Made by a program: the position numbers and the translations under genes. The notes beneath the pieces are model-generated. The model worked only from the letters and a program-made list of their open reading frames with translations. It had not been told where the DNA came from and did no database searches. From Sipunculus nudus (taxonomy: Eukaryota > Annelida > Sipuncula > Golfingiida > Sipunculidae), in NCBI GenBank assembly GCA_026874595.1, contig CM049321.1, positions 25,285,479-25,349,478 of the forward strand: DNA of 64,000 bases, given 5' to 3'. Position 1 is the stretch's first letter. Each line of letters begins with the position of its first letter. This document shows positions 1 to 14,762 of the stretch, one piece after another.

Positions 1-3000
1 AGGGTGAACCCTCTGGCGGTTAAACACAGAGGGGTCCCCGTATAGCTATTCCGCAAATTGCCGGCAATTCAACAACTTTATAGTTCCCTGAATCCCCCGG
101 TAGAGTGAGCTCCCGACGGTCATACACAGAGGGGCTCCCATCCAGCAATTCCGCAAATTGCCGGCAATTTGGCAAATTTGTAGTTCCCTGAATGCTCCGG
201 CAGGGTGAGCCCCGGGGATAATACAGTGAGGGGCTCCCTATAGCAATTCCGCAAATTGCCGGCAATTTAGCAACTTTGTAGTTCTTAGAATCCTCCGATA
301 GGGTGAGCCCACTATGGTTATACACAGAGAGGTCCCCATGTAGCAATTCCGCAAATTGCCGGCAATTTACAACTTTGTAGTTCCCTGAATCCTCCGGTAG
401 GGTGAGCCCCTGACGTTCATACACAGAGGAGCTCCCACCTAGCAATTCCGCAATTGCCGTCAATTTAGAAACTTTGTATTTCTTAGAATCCTCCGGTAGG
501 GTGAGCCCCCGCCGGTCATACACAGAGGGGACCCCATCTAGCAATTCAGCAAATTGCCGGCAATTTAGCAACTTTGTAGTTCCCTGAATGCTCCAGTAGG
601 GAGAGCCGCGGGGTTCATACACTGAGGGGCTCCCATCCAGCAAATCCGCAAATTGCCGGCAATTTAGCAACTTTGTAGTTCTTAGAATCCTCCGGTAGGG
701 TGAGCCCACTACGGTTATACACAGAGGGGTCCCCATCTAGCAATTTTGCAAATTGCTGGCAATTAAGCAACTTTGTAGTTCTTAGAATCCTCCGGTAGGG
801 TGAGCCAACTACGGCTATACATAGAGGGGTCCCCATGTAGCAATTCCGCAAATTGCCGGCAATTTAGCAACTTTACAGTCTTCTGAACCGACCGGTAGAT
901 GGAGCCCGGGCGGTTATACACTGGAGGGGGGGGGGGGCCTTCTAGAAAATCCGCAAATTGCCAGCAATTTAGCAACTTTACATTATTCTGAATCCACCGG
1001 TAGAGGGAGCCCCCGGGGGTCATACACAGAGGGGTCCCCACCTAGCATTCCGCAATTTGCCGGCAATTTAGCAGCTTTGTAGTTCCCTGTATGCTCCGGT
1101 AGGTAGAGCCCCGGGGATCATACACTGAGGGGCTCCCATCCAGCAATTCCGCAAATTGCCGGCAATTTAGCAACTTTGTAGTTTTCTAAATCCTACAGTA
1201 GGGTAAGCCCCCGCCGGTCAAACACAGAGGGGTCCCCATCTAGCAATTTTGCAAATTGCCGGCAATTTAGCAACTTTGTAGTTCCCTGAATGCTCCGGTA
1301 GAGTGAGCCCCCGCCGGTCAAAAACAGAGGGGTCCCAATCTAGGAATTCCGCAAATTGCCGGCAATTTAGCAACTTTGTAGTTCTCTGAATCCTCCGGTA
1401 GAGTGAGCCCCCACCGGTCAAACACAGAAGGGTCCCCATCTAGCAATTCCGCAAATTGCCGCCAATTTAGCAACTTTGTAGTTCTTAGAATCCTCCGGTA
1501 GGGTGAGCCCATTGCGGTAATACACAGAGGGGTCCCCATCTAGCAATTCCGCAAATTGCCGGCAATTTAGCAAGTTTGTAGTTCCATGAATGCTCCGGTA
1601 GGGTGAGCCCCAGGGATCATACACTGAGGGGCTCCCATCCAGCAATTCCGCAAATTGCCGGCAATTTAGCAACTTTGTAGTTCTCTGAATCCTCCTTTAG
1701 AGTGAGCCCCCGCCGGTCAAAAACAGAGGGGTCCCCATCTAGGAATTCCGCAAATTGCCGGCAATTTAGCAACTTTGTAGTTCCCTGTATGCTCCAGTAG
1801 GTAGAGCCCCGGGGATCATACACTGAGGAGCTCCCATCCAGCAATTCCGCAAATTGCCGGCAATTTAGCAACTTTGTAGTTCTCTAAATCCTACGGTAGG
1901 GTGAGCCCCCGCCGGTCAAATACAGAGGGGTCCCAATCTAGCAATTTTGCAAATTGCCGGAAATTTAGCAACTTTGTAGTTCCCTGAATGTTCCGGTGGG
2001 GTGAGCCCCAGGGATCATACACTGAGGGGTCCCCATCTAGCAATTTTGCAAATTGCCGGCAATTTAGCAACTTTGTAGTTCTCTGAATCCCCCGGTAGAG
2101 TGAGCCCCGGGGATCATACACTGAGGTGATCCCATCCAGCAAATCCGCAAATTGCCGGCAATTTATCAACTTTGTAGTTCTCTGAATCCCCCGGTAGAGT
2201 GAGCCCCATCTGGTCAAACACAGAGGGGTCCCCATCTAGCAATTTTGCAAATTGCTGGCAATTAAGCAACTTTGTAGTTCTTAGAATCCTCCGGTAGGGT
2301 GAGCCAACTACGGCTATACATAGAGGGGTCCCCATGTAGCAATTCTGCAAATTGCCGGCAATTTAGCAACTTTGTAGTTCCCTGAATGTTCCGGTAGGGT
2401 GAGCCCCAGGGATCATACACTGAGGGGTCCCCATCTAGCAATTTTGCAAATTGCCGGCAATTTAGCAACTTTGTAGTTTCCTGAATGCTCCGGTAGGGTG
2501 AGCCCCGGGGATCATACACTGAGGTGATCCCATCCAGCAAATCCGCAAATTGCCGGCAATTTATCAACTTTGTAGTTCTCTGAATCCCCCGGTATAGTGA
2601 GCCCCATCTGGTCAAACACAGAGGGGTCCCCATCTAGCAATTTTGCAAATTGCTGGCAATTAAGCAACTTTGTAGTTCTTAGAATCCTCTGGTAGGGTGA
2701 GCCAACTACGGCTATACATAGAGGGGTCCCCATGTAGCAATTCCGCAAATTGCCGGCAATTTAGCAACTTTGCAGTCTTCTGAATCGACCGGTAGATGGA
2801 GCCCGGGCGGTTATACACTGAGGGGGGGGGGCCCTTCTAGAAAATCCGCAAATTGCCAGCAATTTAGCAACTTTACATTTTTCTGAATCCACCGGTAGAG
2901 GGAGCCCCCGGGGGTCATACACAGAGGGGTCCCCACCTAGCATTCCGCAATTTGCCGGCAATTTAGCAACTTTGGAGTTCTTTGAATCCTCCGGTAGAGG

Positions 3001-3266
3001 GAGCCCGGGCGGTCATACACTAAGAGGACCCCTTCTAGCAATTCCGCAAATTGCCGGCAATTAAGCAACTTTGGAGTTCTTTGAATCCTCCGGTAGAGGG
3101 AGCCCGGGCGGTCATACACTGAGGGGACCCCTTCTACCAATTCTGCAAATTGCCGGCAATTTAGCAACTTTGCAGTTTTCTGAATCCACCGGTAGAGGGA
3201 GCCCGGGCGGCCATACACTGAGGGGCCCTCTTCTAGCAATTCCACAATTTGCCGGCAATTAAGCAA
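1..3266. repeat. Satellite array of ~100-bp monomers (array 1)
   Basis: About 32-33 head-to-tail monomers of close to 100 bp fill this stretch and probably continue left of the window. Each carries the word AAATTGCCGGCAATTT, a perfect 16-bp palindrome with GCCGGC at its centre, followed by a TAGCAACTTTGTAGTT block, a CCGGTAGGGTGAGCC block and an ACACAGAGGGG block. Long apparent reading frames on the minus strand arise only because the monomer has few stop codons; they repeat the same peptide with shifted phase and are not genes. Monomer variants recur in order, giving higher-order periods of ~400 bp and ~1.9 kb. The same family reappears inverted at 21181-22490. Confidence 0.93.
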
Positions 3267-6200
3267 CCCTGGTCTGCCTGATTAAATACTTATACGCTGA
3301 TGCCCAATTGACTGTATACTTGCTTTGGAGCACAAGTCCACTGCCTGTAAGTAGTGTAACCCCCCTTGTACATGGCCTGTGAAAGTTGTGATGTCGTGAA
3401 AAACGTAAAAATCATCATTAAGCCAATTCCTATAAGGATACAAGGCTTACAGGGGTTGATGAGTTTATTACTATACCAATATTATTGTTCTATTGTTTGT
3501 GTATGGACTTTGTCAGGTTCCCCAGAGTATAAAACCATTTAATAATTTTTTTCTCCTTTTTTGGGGGTTAGTTTTTTCTGTTTTTCTTTCTTCTGTCATG
3601 TTTGTGCTATATCTCACATATGGCTGATTTAAAAAAAACAACCTTCTTGCGTAATATTAGTCTGAGGTGACAGAGTTGCACCTGATATTTACTTTGGACC
3701 TTGACCTGATATCCATGGTCATACACTCCATAGCTGATTCAAAATTATCGCTCAGTTGGGCGGGACGCCAGTGATCCTAAGACTGATAAGAAACATCTAG
3801 TTTTTCTTTATTTACGGACATGTAAACCACCATACTTAAAATATTTTGGGAAGATATGATTTTATAAAATAAAGAACGGAACAGGCTCTATAAAAACAAA
3901 AGTTCATGACTCCAGATTAATTTTTCAAAAGGTTTTATTCTCACAAAATAAAAACATGATGTACGTTTAACTGAAACATCTTTATCAATTGATGCTGTAT
4001 ATGATTGCTAAAGTTTGGAATCTCACTCACAAATTGACCATTAATCTTTCATAAAACTGTCCAAAGATACTACCTGCTTGGACAGATCATTCCAACCAAT
4101 CTGGCACCATATCTTAAGATATCCAAAATTAACATGTGCAACAAATAATAAGATAATCCATGAAATAACCATGGAGAAATCGTATGAATATTTACTTGAA
4201 ATAGACCATGAGAAGGGAAATTTCACATCTGATAGTCTTTTTTATAAGCATTATTTTTCCTAATTTTGTTAAATCTTTGAATGATGACCAGAAAATGGGT
4301 ATGCCGGATGAATTTTGTTTTCATAGTAAGACAAATAACTGAGTTATAAATATCAGTTGAATGTTAAATGGGAATTTCTACTTAAATTGAAAAGTACTCA
4401 CTACAAGAAATATTAAATATGTGTGGCTTATATACAAAAGATAAATTTATCTAAGATGGATAAGCATAGCAAATTTCAAAGCAATGTATGGATTAATTAT
4501 TGCAAAATGGAATTCCTCATGAACTTCAAATGATAAGATCATTGTAAAACTTGGGTAAATTTTGTTCAAATGTATGATTAACAACAGGAATGTATGAGTA
4601 CATGATATTTATTATTTTCAATTTATGACCCTTTAATCAATTTTAATGCAGCAGGGATTATGATTCAGATGAGTCTGGCTGTCAAGGTTTTTACAGTCAC
4701 ATATAGCTCATAGAATATAGGTTATTATGACTTAATTTGGGGTTTCCTACATGATTCACCAGGACTTGTTTGGAAGCATGATCTCCCTCAAGAAACATCT
4801 TGTACTGTGACCTAGTGTTTGATGTTGCCATATTTCTTTGCTTAACTTTCTTCAGCTGAAAGAAACAGATTATCATTACTTCTTCATAAATATAGAGACT
4901 TTCCCACAAACACAACTGGTAAGGGATTTTGTGAGGGAAATACTGTACATTTATTTTATAGTTATAATTGAAAAGGTGTTCCCATCTGCAAAAGTATGGC
5001 CATCAATCCATATAGGAAAGAAATGTTCCAAAAGGGCGCCCTGAACCTGCGAGTCTTTTCTGTAGCACTTAAAGGAAATATTTACAAGCAGAATATATTT
5101 TGTGTATTTTTCTGTTTAATATATATTTTGCTATACAGTTGTAAACACATTCACTGGAAGACTAGGCTATAGGACAAAAGTGTGGACTAACAAAACCATG
5201 TCTTCATAATAAATTTTTACAGGAAGGCATTAATCGTTATATGTTGAGCCCTTTACTTTTCTGACAGCATTTCCAACTTAACACAAGTCCAAAAATATTT
5301 AACAGCAGTGTGTTTAACATGTTTTTCATAGTCTGATGTTATAGTCCAGCTTTTAATCAGCAGTATACCCTAATATGTTTTGATAATATCAATGTCACAT
5401 ATGACTTAACGGCTATATGTGCGTCATTTCCTCATTTGTATGATTTATTCACATTTTGAGGCAAAGCTAAGGCCATACACTAATTATATCAATGAACTAT
5501 GGCTATAATACAATACCAGTTAATATGATCATGTCAGTACATTTGGCACAATTTCAAACAGTTTTAAGCCCAATTTATAGAGCGGGGGGTGGGATGAAGA
5601 ATCTATGAGAAAAACTGAGAAAGGATTTTTATATATTTTATGCAAACTTCAGTGGGATGTACAAGGGGGTTACACTTGAATGAAAATTTGGAAAAGAATA
5701 TTTTTCCAAGGTTTTATATGCAGGTACATAAATTTAGGGGTGAGAGTATCGGATTTCCCAAACTTGTAAGATAATACCCACCCCTACTCGTATAGGCCTA
5801 AGTAGCAGTAATGGTGTTACCACTTGCTAGTCTACGGATGGAATGACGACCGACAAAGACCATATGTACCTAAAATGACTAAGAGTCATCTGAGCTGAAA
5901 ATGAAAGGTGAGGCACCAAAACAGTGAAAATCGTGGAAATGTGCATTTGTGATGAAGACGGGAAAAACAGTTATTAAACAAAATATGAACACAGTGAGGG
6001 AGTTTAGATATTTGCCAGGCACAGTGTGACTCTAGGATGTAAAGGAAAAGTATAGGATCAATGGCTCTTCCTAATTATTTAGCTGAAGTTAAATTGGGCG
6101 AGGCCGTTTTGGGTAAGGTAGTTTTACATAGGGAACAAGGAGGTCCAAAGGATTAATAATTACCAGTCAAATGATGCCTTGCTGTGATAGTGAAATGGAA

Positions 6201-6440
6201 GTTGGAAAATGAATCATATTCGTTGGATGGAAGCCTCATACTCAGCCGTACAAAAGCCATCAACTATATCGATCGAATAAAATAACATTTTATTCACTTT
6301 ATATTCAAATATTATTTATTCATTTGATTCAGACAGGGAGTTAATATGTGCACATGATTGCCCTACTGGGCACCCTTTGCTTAATGTGGTACATGTATAT
6401 ACCCTAATCCTTGTGCATGAAATACACCAGTGAGTGTTTA
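3267..6440. other. Unassigned AT-rich intergenic stretch
   Basis: I see no coding exon, RNA gene or tandem array here. Only short open frames with no recognisable domain occur on either strand. The sequence is AT-rich with short homopolymer runs. The left edge is the end of the 100-bp satellite and the right edge grades into the 77-bp satellite. Confidence 0.5.
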
Positions 6441-9400
6441 CTTCAGTAAGTGTTTGTCACTATTAATATACGCAATATCCGGGATACGAGTTACCATAAC
6501 CCTTCTAACGCGAAATACACCAGTATGTGTTTACACTAGTAAGTGTTTATAACTATTAATATATGGCATATCCTGGATATAACTATTAATATATGCTAAA
6601 TCCGTATCCAGAGCAAGTGTTAGTCACTATTAATATATGCTATATCCGGGATACGGGTTACCCTAAGCATTCGGACATGAGATACTCCGGTAGGTCTTTG
6701 TTACTATTAATATATGCTGAATGCGGGATACGGGTTACACTAACCCTTCGGACATGGAATACTCCAGTAAGTGTTTGTCACTATTAATATATGCTTTATC
6801 CGGGGTAGGGGTTACCTTAACCCTTCGAGCATGAAATACACCAGTAAGTGTTTACTCTAGTAAGTGTTTGTCACTTTTAATATATGGTATATACTGGATA
6901 CGGGTTACCCTTACCCTACGGGCATGAAATGCCCCATTATGTGTCTGTCCCTATCCGGAGCAAGTGTTAATCTCTATTAATATATGTTATATCCGGGATA
7001 CGGGTTACCCTAACCCTTAGGGCGTGAAATACTCCATTAAGTGTTAGTTACTATTAGTAATATGCTATATCAGGAATACAAGTTACCCTGACACTGTGTA
7101 CATGAAATACTCCAGTAAGTGTTTGTCACTCTTAATATATGCTATTTCTGGGATACAGGTTACCCTAACCCTTCGGGCATGAAATATTCCAATAAGTGTT
7201 TGTCACATTTAATATATGCTATATCCGGGATACGGGTTAGCCTTACCCTTCGGGAATGAAATACACCAGTAAGTGTTTGTAACTATTAGTATTTGCTATA
7301 TCCGGTGTACGAGTTACCCTAACACTTCGAGCATGAAATACTCCATTATGTGTTAGTCACTATTAGTAATATGCTATATCCGGGTTACGAGTTACCCTGA
7401 CACTTTGTACATGAAATACTCCAGTTAGTGTTTGTCACTATTAATATATGCTATATCCGGGATACGGGTTACTCTAACCCATAGGGCATGAAATACTCCA
7501 TTAAGTGTTAGTCCCTATTAGTAATATGCTATATCAGGGATACGAGTTACCGTGACACATTATACATGAAATACTCCAGTAAATGTTTGTCACTATTAAT
7601 ATATGCTATTTCCGGGATACGGGTTACCCTAACCCTTCGGGCATGAAATATTCCAAAAAGTGTTTGTCACATTTAATATATGCTATATCCGGGATACGGG
7701 TTAGCCTAACCCTTCGGGAATGAAATACTCCAGCAAGTGTTAGTCACTATTAGTAATATGCTATATCAGGGATACGAATTACCCTGACACTTTGTACATG
7801 AAATACTCCAGTAAGTGTTTGTCACTATTAATATATGCTATTTCCGGGATACGGGTTACCCTACCCCTTCGGGCATGAAATATTCCAATAAGTTTTTGTC
7901 ACATTTAATATATGTTATATCCGGGATACGGGTTAGCCTTACCCTTCGGGAATGAAATACTCCAGTAAGTGTTTGTCACTATTAGTATTTGCTATATCCG
8001 GTATACGAGTTACCCTAACACTTCGAGCATGAAATACTCCAGTAAGTGTTTGAATACCTTCGGGCATGAAATACTCCAGTAAGTGTTTGTCACTATTGAT
8101 ATATGCTATATCCGGGATACGGGTTCCCCTAACCCTTAGGGCATGAAATACTCCAATAAGTGTTTGTCACTATTAATATATGCTATATCCGGGATACGGG
8201 TTACACTAAGCGTTCGGACATGAGATACTCCAGTAAGTCTTTGTTACTTTTAATATCTGGTGAATGCGGGATACGGGTTACCCTAACCCTTTGGACATGG
8301 AATACTTCAGTAAGGGTTTGTCACTATTAATATATGCTTTATCCGGGATACGGGTTACCTTAACCTCCGAGCATGAAATACACCAGTAAGTGTTTACTCT
8401 AGTAAGTGTTTGTCACTTTTAATATATGATATGTCCTGGATACGGATTATCATAACCCTTCGGGCATGAAATGCCCCATTATGTGTTTGTAACTTTTAAT
8501 ATATGCTATATCCCTATCCGGAGCAAGTGTTAATATCTATTAATATATGTTAAATCCGGGATACGGGTTACCATAACCCTTAGGGCATGAATTACTCTAT
8601 TGTGTGTTAGTCACTATGAGCAAAATGCTATATCCGGGATACGAGTTACCCTGACAATGTGTACATGAAATACTCCAGTAAGTGTTTGTCACTATTAATA
8701 TATGCTATTTCCGGGATACGGGTTACCCTTACCTTTCGGGCATAAAATATTCCAAAAAGTGTTTGTCACATTTAATATATGCTGTATCCGGGATGCGGGT
8801 TAGCCTTACCCTTCGGGAATGAAATATTCCAGTAAGTATTCCAGTAAGTGTTTGTGACGATTAATTTATGCTATATCCGGGATACGGGTTACCCTAACCC
8901 TCTGTGCATGAAATACTCCAGTAAGTATTTGTCACAATAAATATATGGTATATCCCTGGTACGGTTTACCCTAACCCTTCGAGCATGAAATACACCAGTT
9001 AGTGTTTACTCCAGTACGTGTTTGTTACTACTAATATATGCAATATCCGGGATACGAGTTACCCTAACCCTTCGAGCGCGAAATAAACCAGTGTGTGTTT
9101 ACACCAGTAAGTGTTTATCACTATTAATATATGGAATATCCCGGATAGGGGTGACCCTAGGCCATCGGAAATGAAATTCTCGTGTGTTTGTAACTATTAA
9201 TATATGCTAAATCCGTATCCGGAGCAAGTGTTAGTCACTATTAATATATGCTACATCCGAGTTACGGGTTACCCTAAGGATTCGGACATGAGATACTCCG
9301 GTAAGTCTTTGTTACTATTAATATATGCTGAATGAGGGATACGGGTTACCCTAACCCTTCGGACATGAAATACTCCAGTAAGTGTTTGTCACTATTAATA

Positions 9401-12400
9401 TATGCTTTATCCAGGATACGGGTTACCTTAACTATTCCAGCATTAAATACAACAGTAAGTCTTTACTCCAGTAAGTGTTTGTCACTTTTAATATATGATT
9501 TGTCCTGGATACGGAATACCATAACCCTTCGGGCAAGAAATGCCCCATTATGTGTTTGTAACTATTAATATATGCTATATCCTTATCCGGAGCAAGTGTT
9601 AATCTCTATAAATATATGTTATATCCGGGATACGGCTTACCTTAACCAAAAGGGCATGAAATACTCCAGCAAGTGTTAGTCACTATTAGTAATATGCTAT
9701 ATCAGGGATACGAGTTACCCTGACACTTTGTACATGAAATACTCCAGTAAGTGTTTGTCACTATTAATATATGCTATTTCCGGGATACGGGTTACCCTAA
9801 CCCTTCGGGCATGAAATATTCCAATAAGTTTTTGTCACATTTAATATATGTTATATCCGGGATACGGGTTAGCCTTACCCTTAATTCGGGAATGAAATAT
9901 CCCAGTAAGTGTTTGTCTCAATTAATTTATGCTATATCCGGGTTACGGGTTACCCTAACCCTTCGTGCATTAAATACTCCAGTAAGTATTTGTCACAATA
10001 AATATATGGTATATCCCTGATACCGTTTACCCTAACCCTTCGAGCATGAAATACACCAGTAAGTGTTTACTCCAGTAAGTGTTTGTCACTATTTATATAT
10101 TCTATTTCCGGGATATGAGTTACCCTAACCCTTTGAGCGCGAAATACACCAGTAATTGTTTAGTCCAGTAAGTGTTTATCACTATTAATATATGGCATAT
10201 CCTTGATAGGGGTGACCCTAAGTCATCGGAAATGAAATTCTCCTGTTTTTGTAACTATTAATATATTCTAAATCCGTATCCGGAGCAAGTGTTAGTCACT
10301 ATTAATATATGCTACATCCGAGTTACGGGTTACCCTAAGGAATCGGACATGAGATACTCCGGTAAGTCTTTGTTACTATTAATATATGCTGAATGAGGGA
10401 TACGGGTTACCCTAACCCTTCGGACATGAAATACTCCAGTAAGTGTTTGTCACTATTAATATATGTTTTATCCAGGATACGGGTTACCTTAACCCTTCCA
10501 GCATGAAATACACCAGTAAGTGTTTACTCCAGTAAGTGTTTGTCACTTTTAATATAAGGTATATCCTGGATACGGAATACCATAACCCTTCGGGCATGAA
10601 ATGCCCCATTATGTGTTTGTAACTATTAATATATCCTATATCCCTATCCGGAGCAAGTGTTAATCTCTATAAATATATGTTATATCCGGGATACGGGTTA
10701 CCTTAACCAATAGGGCATGAAATACTTCATTATGTGTTAGTCACTATTAGTAATATGCTATATCCGGGTTACGAGTTACCCTGACACTTTGTACATGAAA
10801 TACTCCATTTAGTGTTTGTCACTATTAATATATGCTATTTCCGGGATACGGGTTACCCTAAACCTTCGGGCATTAAATATTCCAATAAGTGTTTGTCACA
10901 TTTAATATATGCTATATCCGGGATAGGGGTTAGCCTTACCCTTAATTCGGGAATGAAATATCCCAGTAAGTGTTTGTCACAATTAATTTATGCTATATCC
11001 GGGTTACGGGTTACCCTAACCCTTCGTGCATGATATACTCCAGTAAGTATTTGTCACAATAAATATATGGTATATCCCTGATACGGTTTACCCTAACCCT
11101 TCGAGCATGAAATACACCAGTAAGTGTTTACTCCAGTAAGTGTTTGTCACTATTTATATATTCTATTTCCGGGATACGAGTTACCCTAACCCTTTGAGCG
11201 CGAAATACACCAGTAAGTGTTTATCACTATTAATATATGGCATATCCTAGATACGGGTGACCCTAAGCCATCGGACATGAAATTCGCCTGTGTTTGTAAC
11301 TATTAATATATGCTTAATTCGTATCCGGAGCAAGTGTTAGTCACTATTAATATATGCTGTATCCGGGATACGGGTTATCCTAAGCATTCGGACATGAGAT
11401 ACTCCGGTAAGCCTTTGTTACTATTAATATATGCTGAATGCGGGATACGGGTTACCCTAAACCTTCGGACATGAAATACTCCAATAAGTTTTTGTCACTA
11501 TTAATATATGCTTTATCAGGAATACGAGTTACCTCAACCCTTCGAGCATGAAATACACCAGTAAGTATATACTCTAGTAAGTGTTTGTCACTTTTAATAT
11601 ATGGTATATCCTGGATACGGGTTACCATAACCCTTCGGTCATGAAATACCCAATTAAGTGTTTGTAACTATTAATATATGCTATATCCGTATACGGAGCA
11701 AGTGTTAATCTGTATTTATATATGCTATATCCGGGATACGGGTTACCCTAACCCTACGGCATGAAATACTCCAGTAAGTGTTTGTCACTATTAATATATG
11801 GCATATCCTTGATACGGGTGACCCTAAGCCTTCGGACATGAAATACTCCATTAAGTGTTTGTAACTATTTATTTATGCTATGTCCGTATCCGGAGCAAGT
11901 GTTAGTCTCTATTAATATATGCTATAACCGGGATACGGGTTACCTTAAGCCTTCGGACATGAGATACTCCTGTAAGTCTTTGTCACTATAATGACAGATT
12001 AATATATTAATATATGGGGAATGCGGCATACGGTTAACCCTAACCCTTCGGACATGAAATAGTCCTGTGTTAGTCACTATGAGTAATATGCTATATCCGG
12101 GATACGAGTTACCCTGACAATGTGTACATGAAATACTCCAGTAAGTGCTTGTCACTATTAATATATGCTATTTCCGGGATACGGGTTATCCTTACCTTTC
12201 GGGCATGAAATATTCCAAAAAGTGTTTGTCACATTTAATATATGCTGTATCCGGGATAGGGGTTAGCCTTACCCTTAATTCGGGAATGAAATATCCCAGT
12301 AAGTGTTTGTCACGATTAATTTATGCTATATCCGGGATACGGGTTACCCTAACCCTCTGTGCATGAAATACTCAAGTAAGTATTTGTCACAATAAATATA

Positions 12401-14762
12401 TGGTATATCCCTGATACGGTTTACCCTAACCCTTCGAGCATGAAATACACCAGAAAGTGTTTACTCGAGTACGTGTTTGTTACTATTAATATATGCAATA
12501 TCCGGGATACGAGTTACCCTAACCCTTCGAGCGCTAAATACACCAGTGTGTGTTTACACCTGTAAGTGTTTATCACTATTAATATATGGCATATCCTGGA
12601 TAGGGGTGACCCTAAGCCATCGGAAATGAAATTCTCCTGTGTTTGTAACCATTAATAAATGCTAAATCCGTATCCGGAGCAAGTGTTAGTCACTATTAAT
12701 ATATGCTACATCCGAGTTACGGGTTACCCTAAGGATTCGGACATGAAATACTCCAGTAAGTGTTTGTCACTATTAATATATGCTTTATTCAGGATACGGG
12801 TTACCTTAACCCTTACAGCATGAAATACACCAGTAAGTGTTTACTCCAGTAAGTGTTTGTCACTTTTAATATATGGTATATCCTGGATACGGAATACCAT
12901 AACCCTTCGGGCATGAAATGCCCCATTATGTGTTTGTAACTATTAATATATGCTTAATCCGTATTCGGAGCAAGTGTTAATCTCTATAAATATGTTATAT
13001 CCGGGATACGGGTTACCTTAACCAATAGGGCATGAAATACTCCATTATGTGTTAGTCACTATTAGTAATATGCTATATCCGGGTTACGAGTTACCCTGAC
13101 ACTTTGTACATGAAATACTCCAGTTAGTGTTTGTCACTATTAATATATGCTATTTCCGGGATACGGGTTACCCTAACCCTTCGGGCATTAAATATTCCAA
13201 TAAGTGTTTGTCACATTTAATATATGCTGTATCCGGGATAGGGGTTAGCCTTACCCTTAATTCGGGAATGAAATATCCCAGTAAGTGTTTGTCACAAATA
13301 ATTTATGCTATATCCGGGTTACGGGTTACCCTAACCCTTCGTGCATGAAATACTCCAGTAAGTATTTGTCACAATAAATATATGGTATATCCCTGATACG
13401 GTTTACCCTAACCCTTCGAGCATGAAATACACCAGTAAGTGTTTAGTCCAGTAAGTGTTTATCATTATTAATATATGGCATATCCTAGATACGGGTGACC
13501 CTAAGCCATCGGACATGAAATTCTCCTGTGTTTGTGACTATTAATATATGCTTAATTCGTATCCGGAGCAAGTGTTAGTCACTATTAATATATGCTATAT
13601 CCGTTATACCGGTTATCCTAAGCATTTGGACATAAGATACTCCGGTAAGCCTTTGTTACTATTAAAATATGCTGAATGCGGGATACGGGTTACCCTAAAC
13701 CTTCGGACATGAAATACTCCAATAAGTGTTTGTCACTATTAATATATGGTTTATCAGGGATACGAGTTACCTCAACCATGAAATACACCAGTAAGTATTT
13801 ACTCTAGTAAGTGTTTGTCACTTTTAATATATGGTATATCCTGGATACGGGTTATCATAACCCTTTGGGCATGTAATACCCCATTAAGTATTTGTAACTA
13901 TTAATATATGCTATATCCGTATACGGAGCAAGTGTTAATCTGTATTTATATATGCTATATCCGGGATACGGGTTACCCTAACCCTACGGCATTAAATACT
14001 CCAGTACTCCAGAGATACTCCTGTAAGTGTTTGTCACTATAATGACATATTAATATATTAATATATGGGCAATGCGGAATACGGTTAACCCTAACCCTTC
14101 GGACATGAAATAGTCCTGTGTTTGTCACTATTAATATGTGCTATATCCGGGATACGGGTTACCCTAACCCTTCTGGCAAGGAATACTCCAGTAAGTGTTT
14201 GTCACTATTACTATATGCTATATTTGGGATACGGGTTACCCTAACACTTAGGTCATGAAATACTCCAATACAAGTTTGTCACTATTAATATATGGTGTAT
14301 CCGGGATATGGGTTACCCTAATCCTTCGGACATGAAATACTCCAGTGATTGTTTGTTACAATTAATATGTGCTATATCCGGTAAACGTGTTACCCTAACA
14401 CTTCCGACATGAAAAAACCCAGCAAGTATTTGTCACTAATAATATATGCTATATCCGAGATACGGGTTACCCTAACCCTTCGGGCATGAAATACTCCAGT
14501 AAGTGTTTTTCACTAATAATAAATGGTATATCCGGGAAACGGGTTACTCTAACCCTTCGAGCAAGAAATACACCAGTAGATGTTTACTCCAGTAAGTGTT
14601 TGTCACTTTTAATATATGGGATATCCTGGGTAGCGGTTACCCTAACCCTTCCGGCATGAAAGACTGCAGTCAGTGTTTTTCACTATTAATATATGCTTTA
14701 TCCGGGATACGGGTTACCCTAACCCTTCGGGCATGAAATACTCCAGTATGTGTTTGTCACTA
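6440..14762. repeat. Satellite array of ~77-bp monomers with telomere-like word
   Basis: Roughly one hundred degenerate monomers of about 77 bp run head to tail. The consensus moves through GGGCATGAAATACTCCAG, TAAGTGTTTGTCACTATTAA, TATATGCTATATCCGGGATA and CGGGTTACCCTAACCCTTC. The last block contains CCCTAACCC, about one and a half copies of the animal telomere hexamer complement. Distinctive variants (for example CCCTTAATTCGGGAATG and CCTAAGCCATCGG) recur about every 1.0-1.3 kb, which shows higher-order organisation. Short plus-strand frames repeat with the array and are not genes. A transposon interrupts the array at 14763; a monomer remnant continues after it. Confidence 0.93.

Noticed and set aside
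20-3266. Long minus-strand reading frames of up to 238 codons with repeated peptide words such as TTKLLNCRQFAELLDG
   Set aside because: They follow the 100-bp satellite period, overlap one another in different phases and are broken whenever the monomer length changes. They reflect a stop-poor satellite, not genes.
6440-14762. CRISPR-like array or a true telomere
   Set aside because: Units are contiguous and degenerate with no unique spacers, and the genome is eukaryotic. The telomere-like word occurs once per 77 bp and not as pure hexamer tandem repeats.
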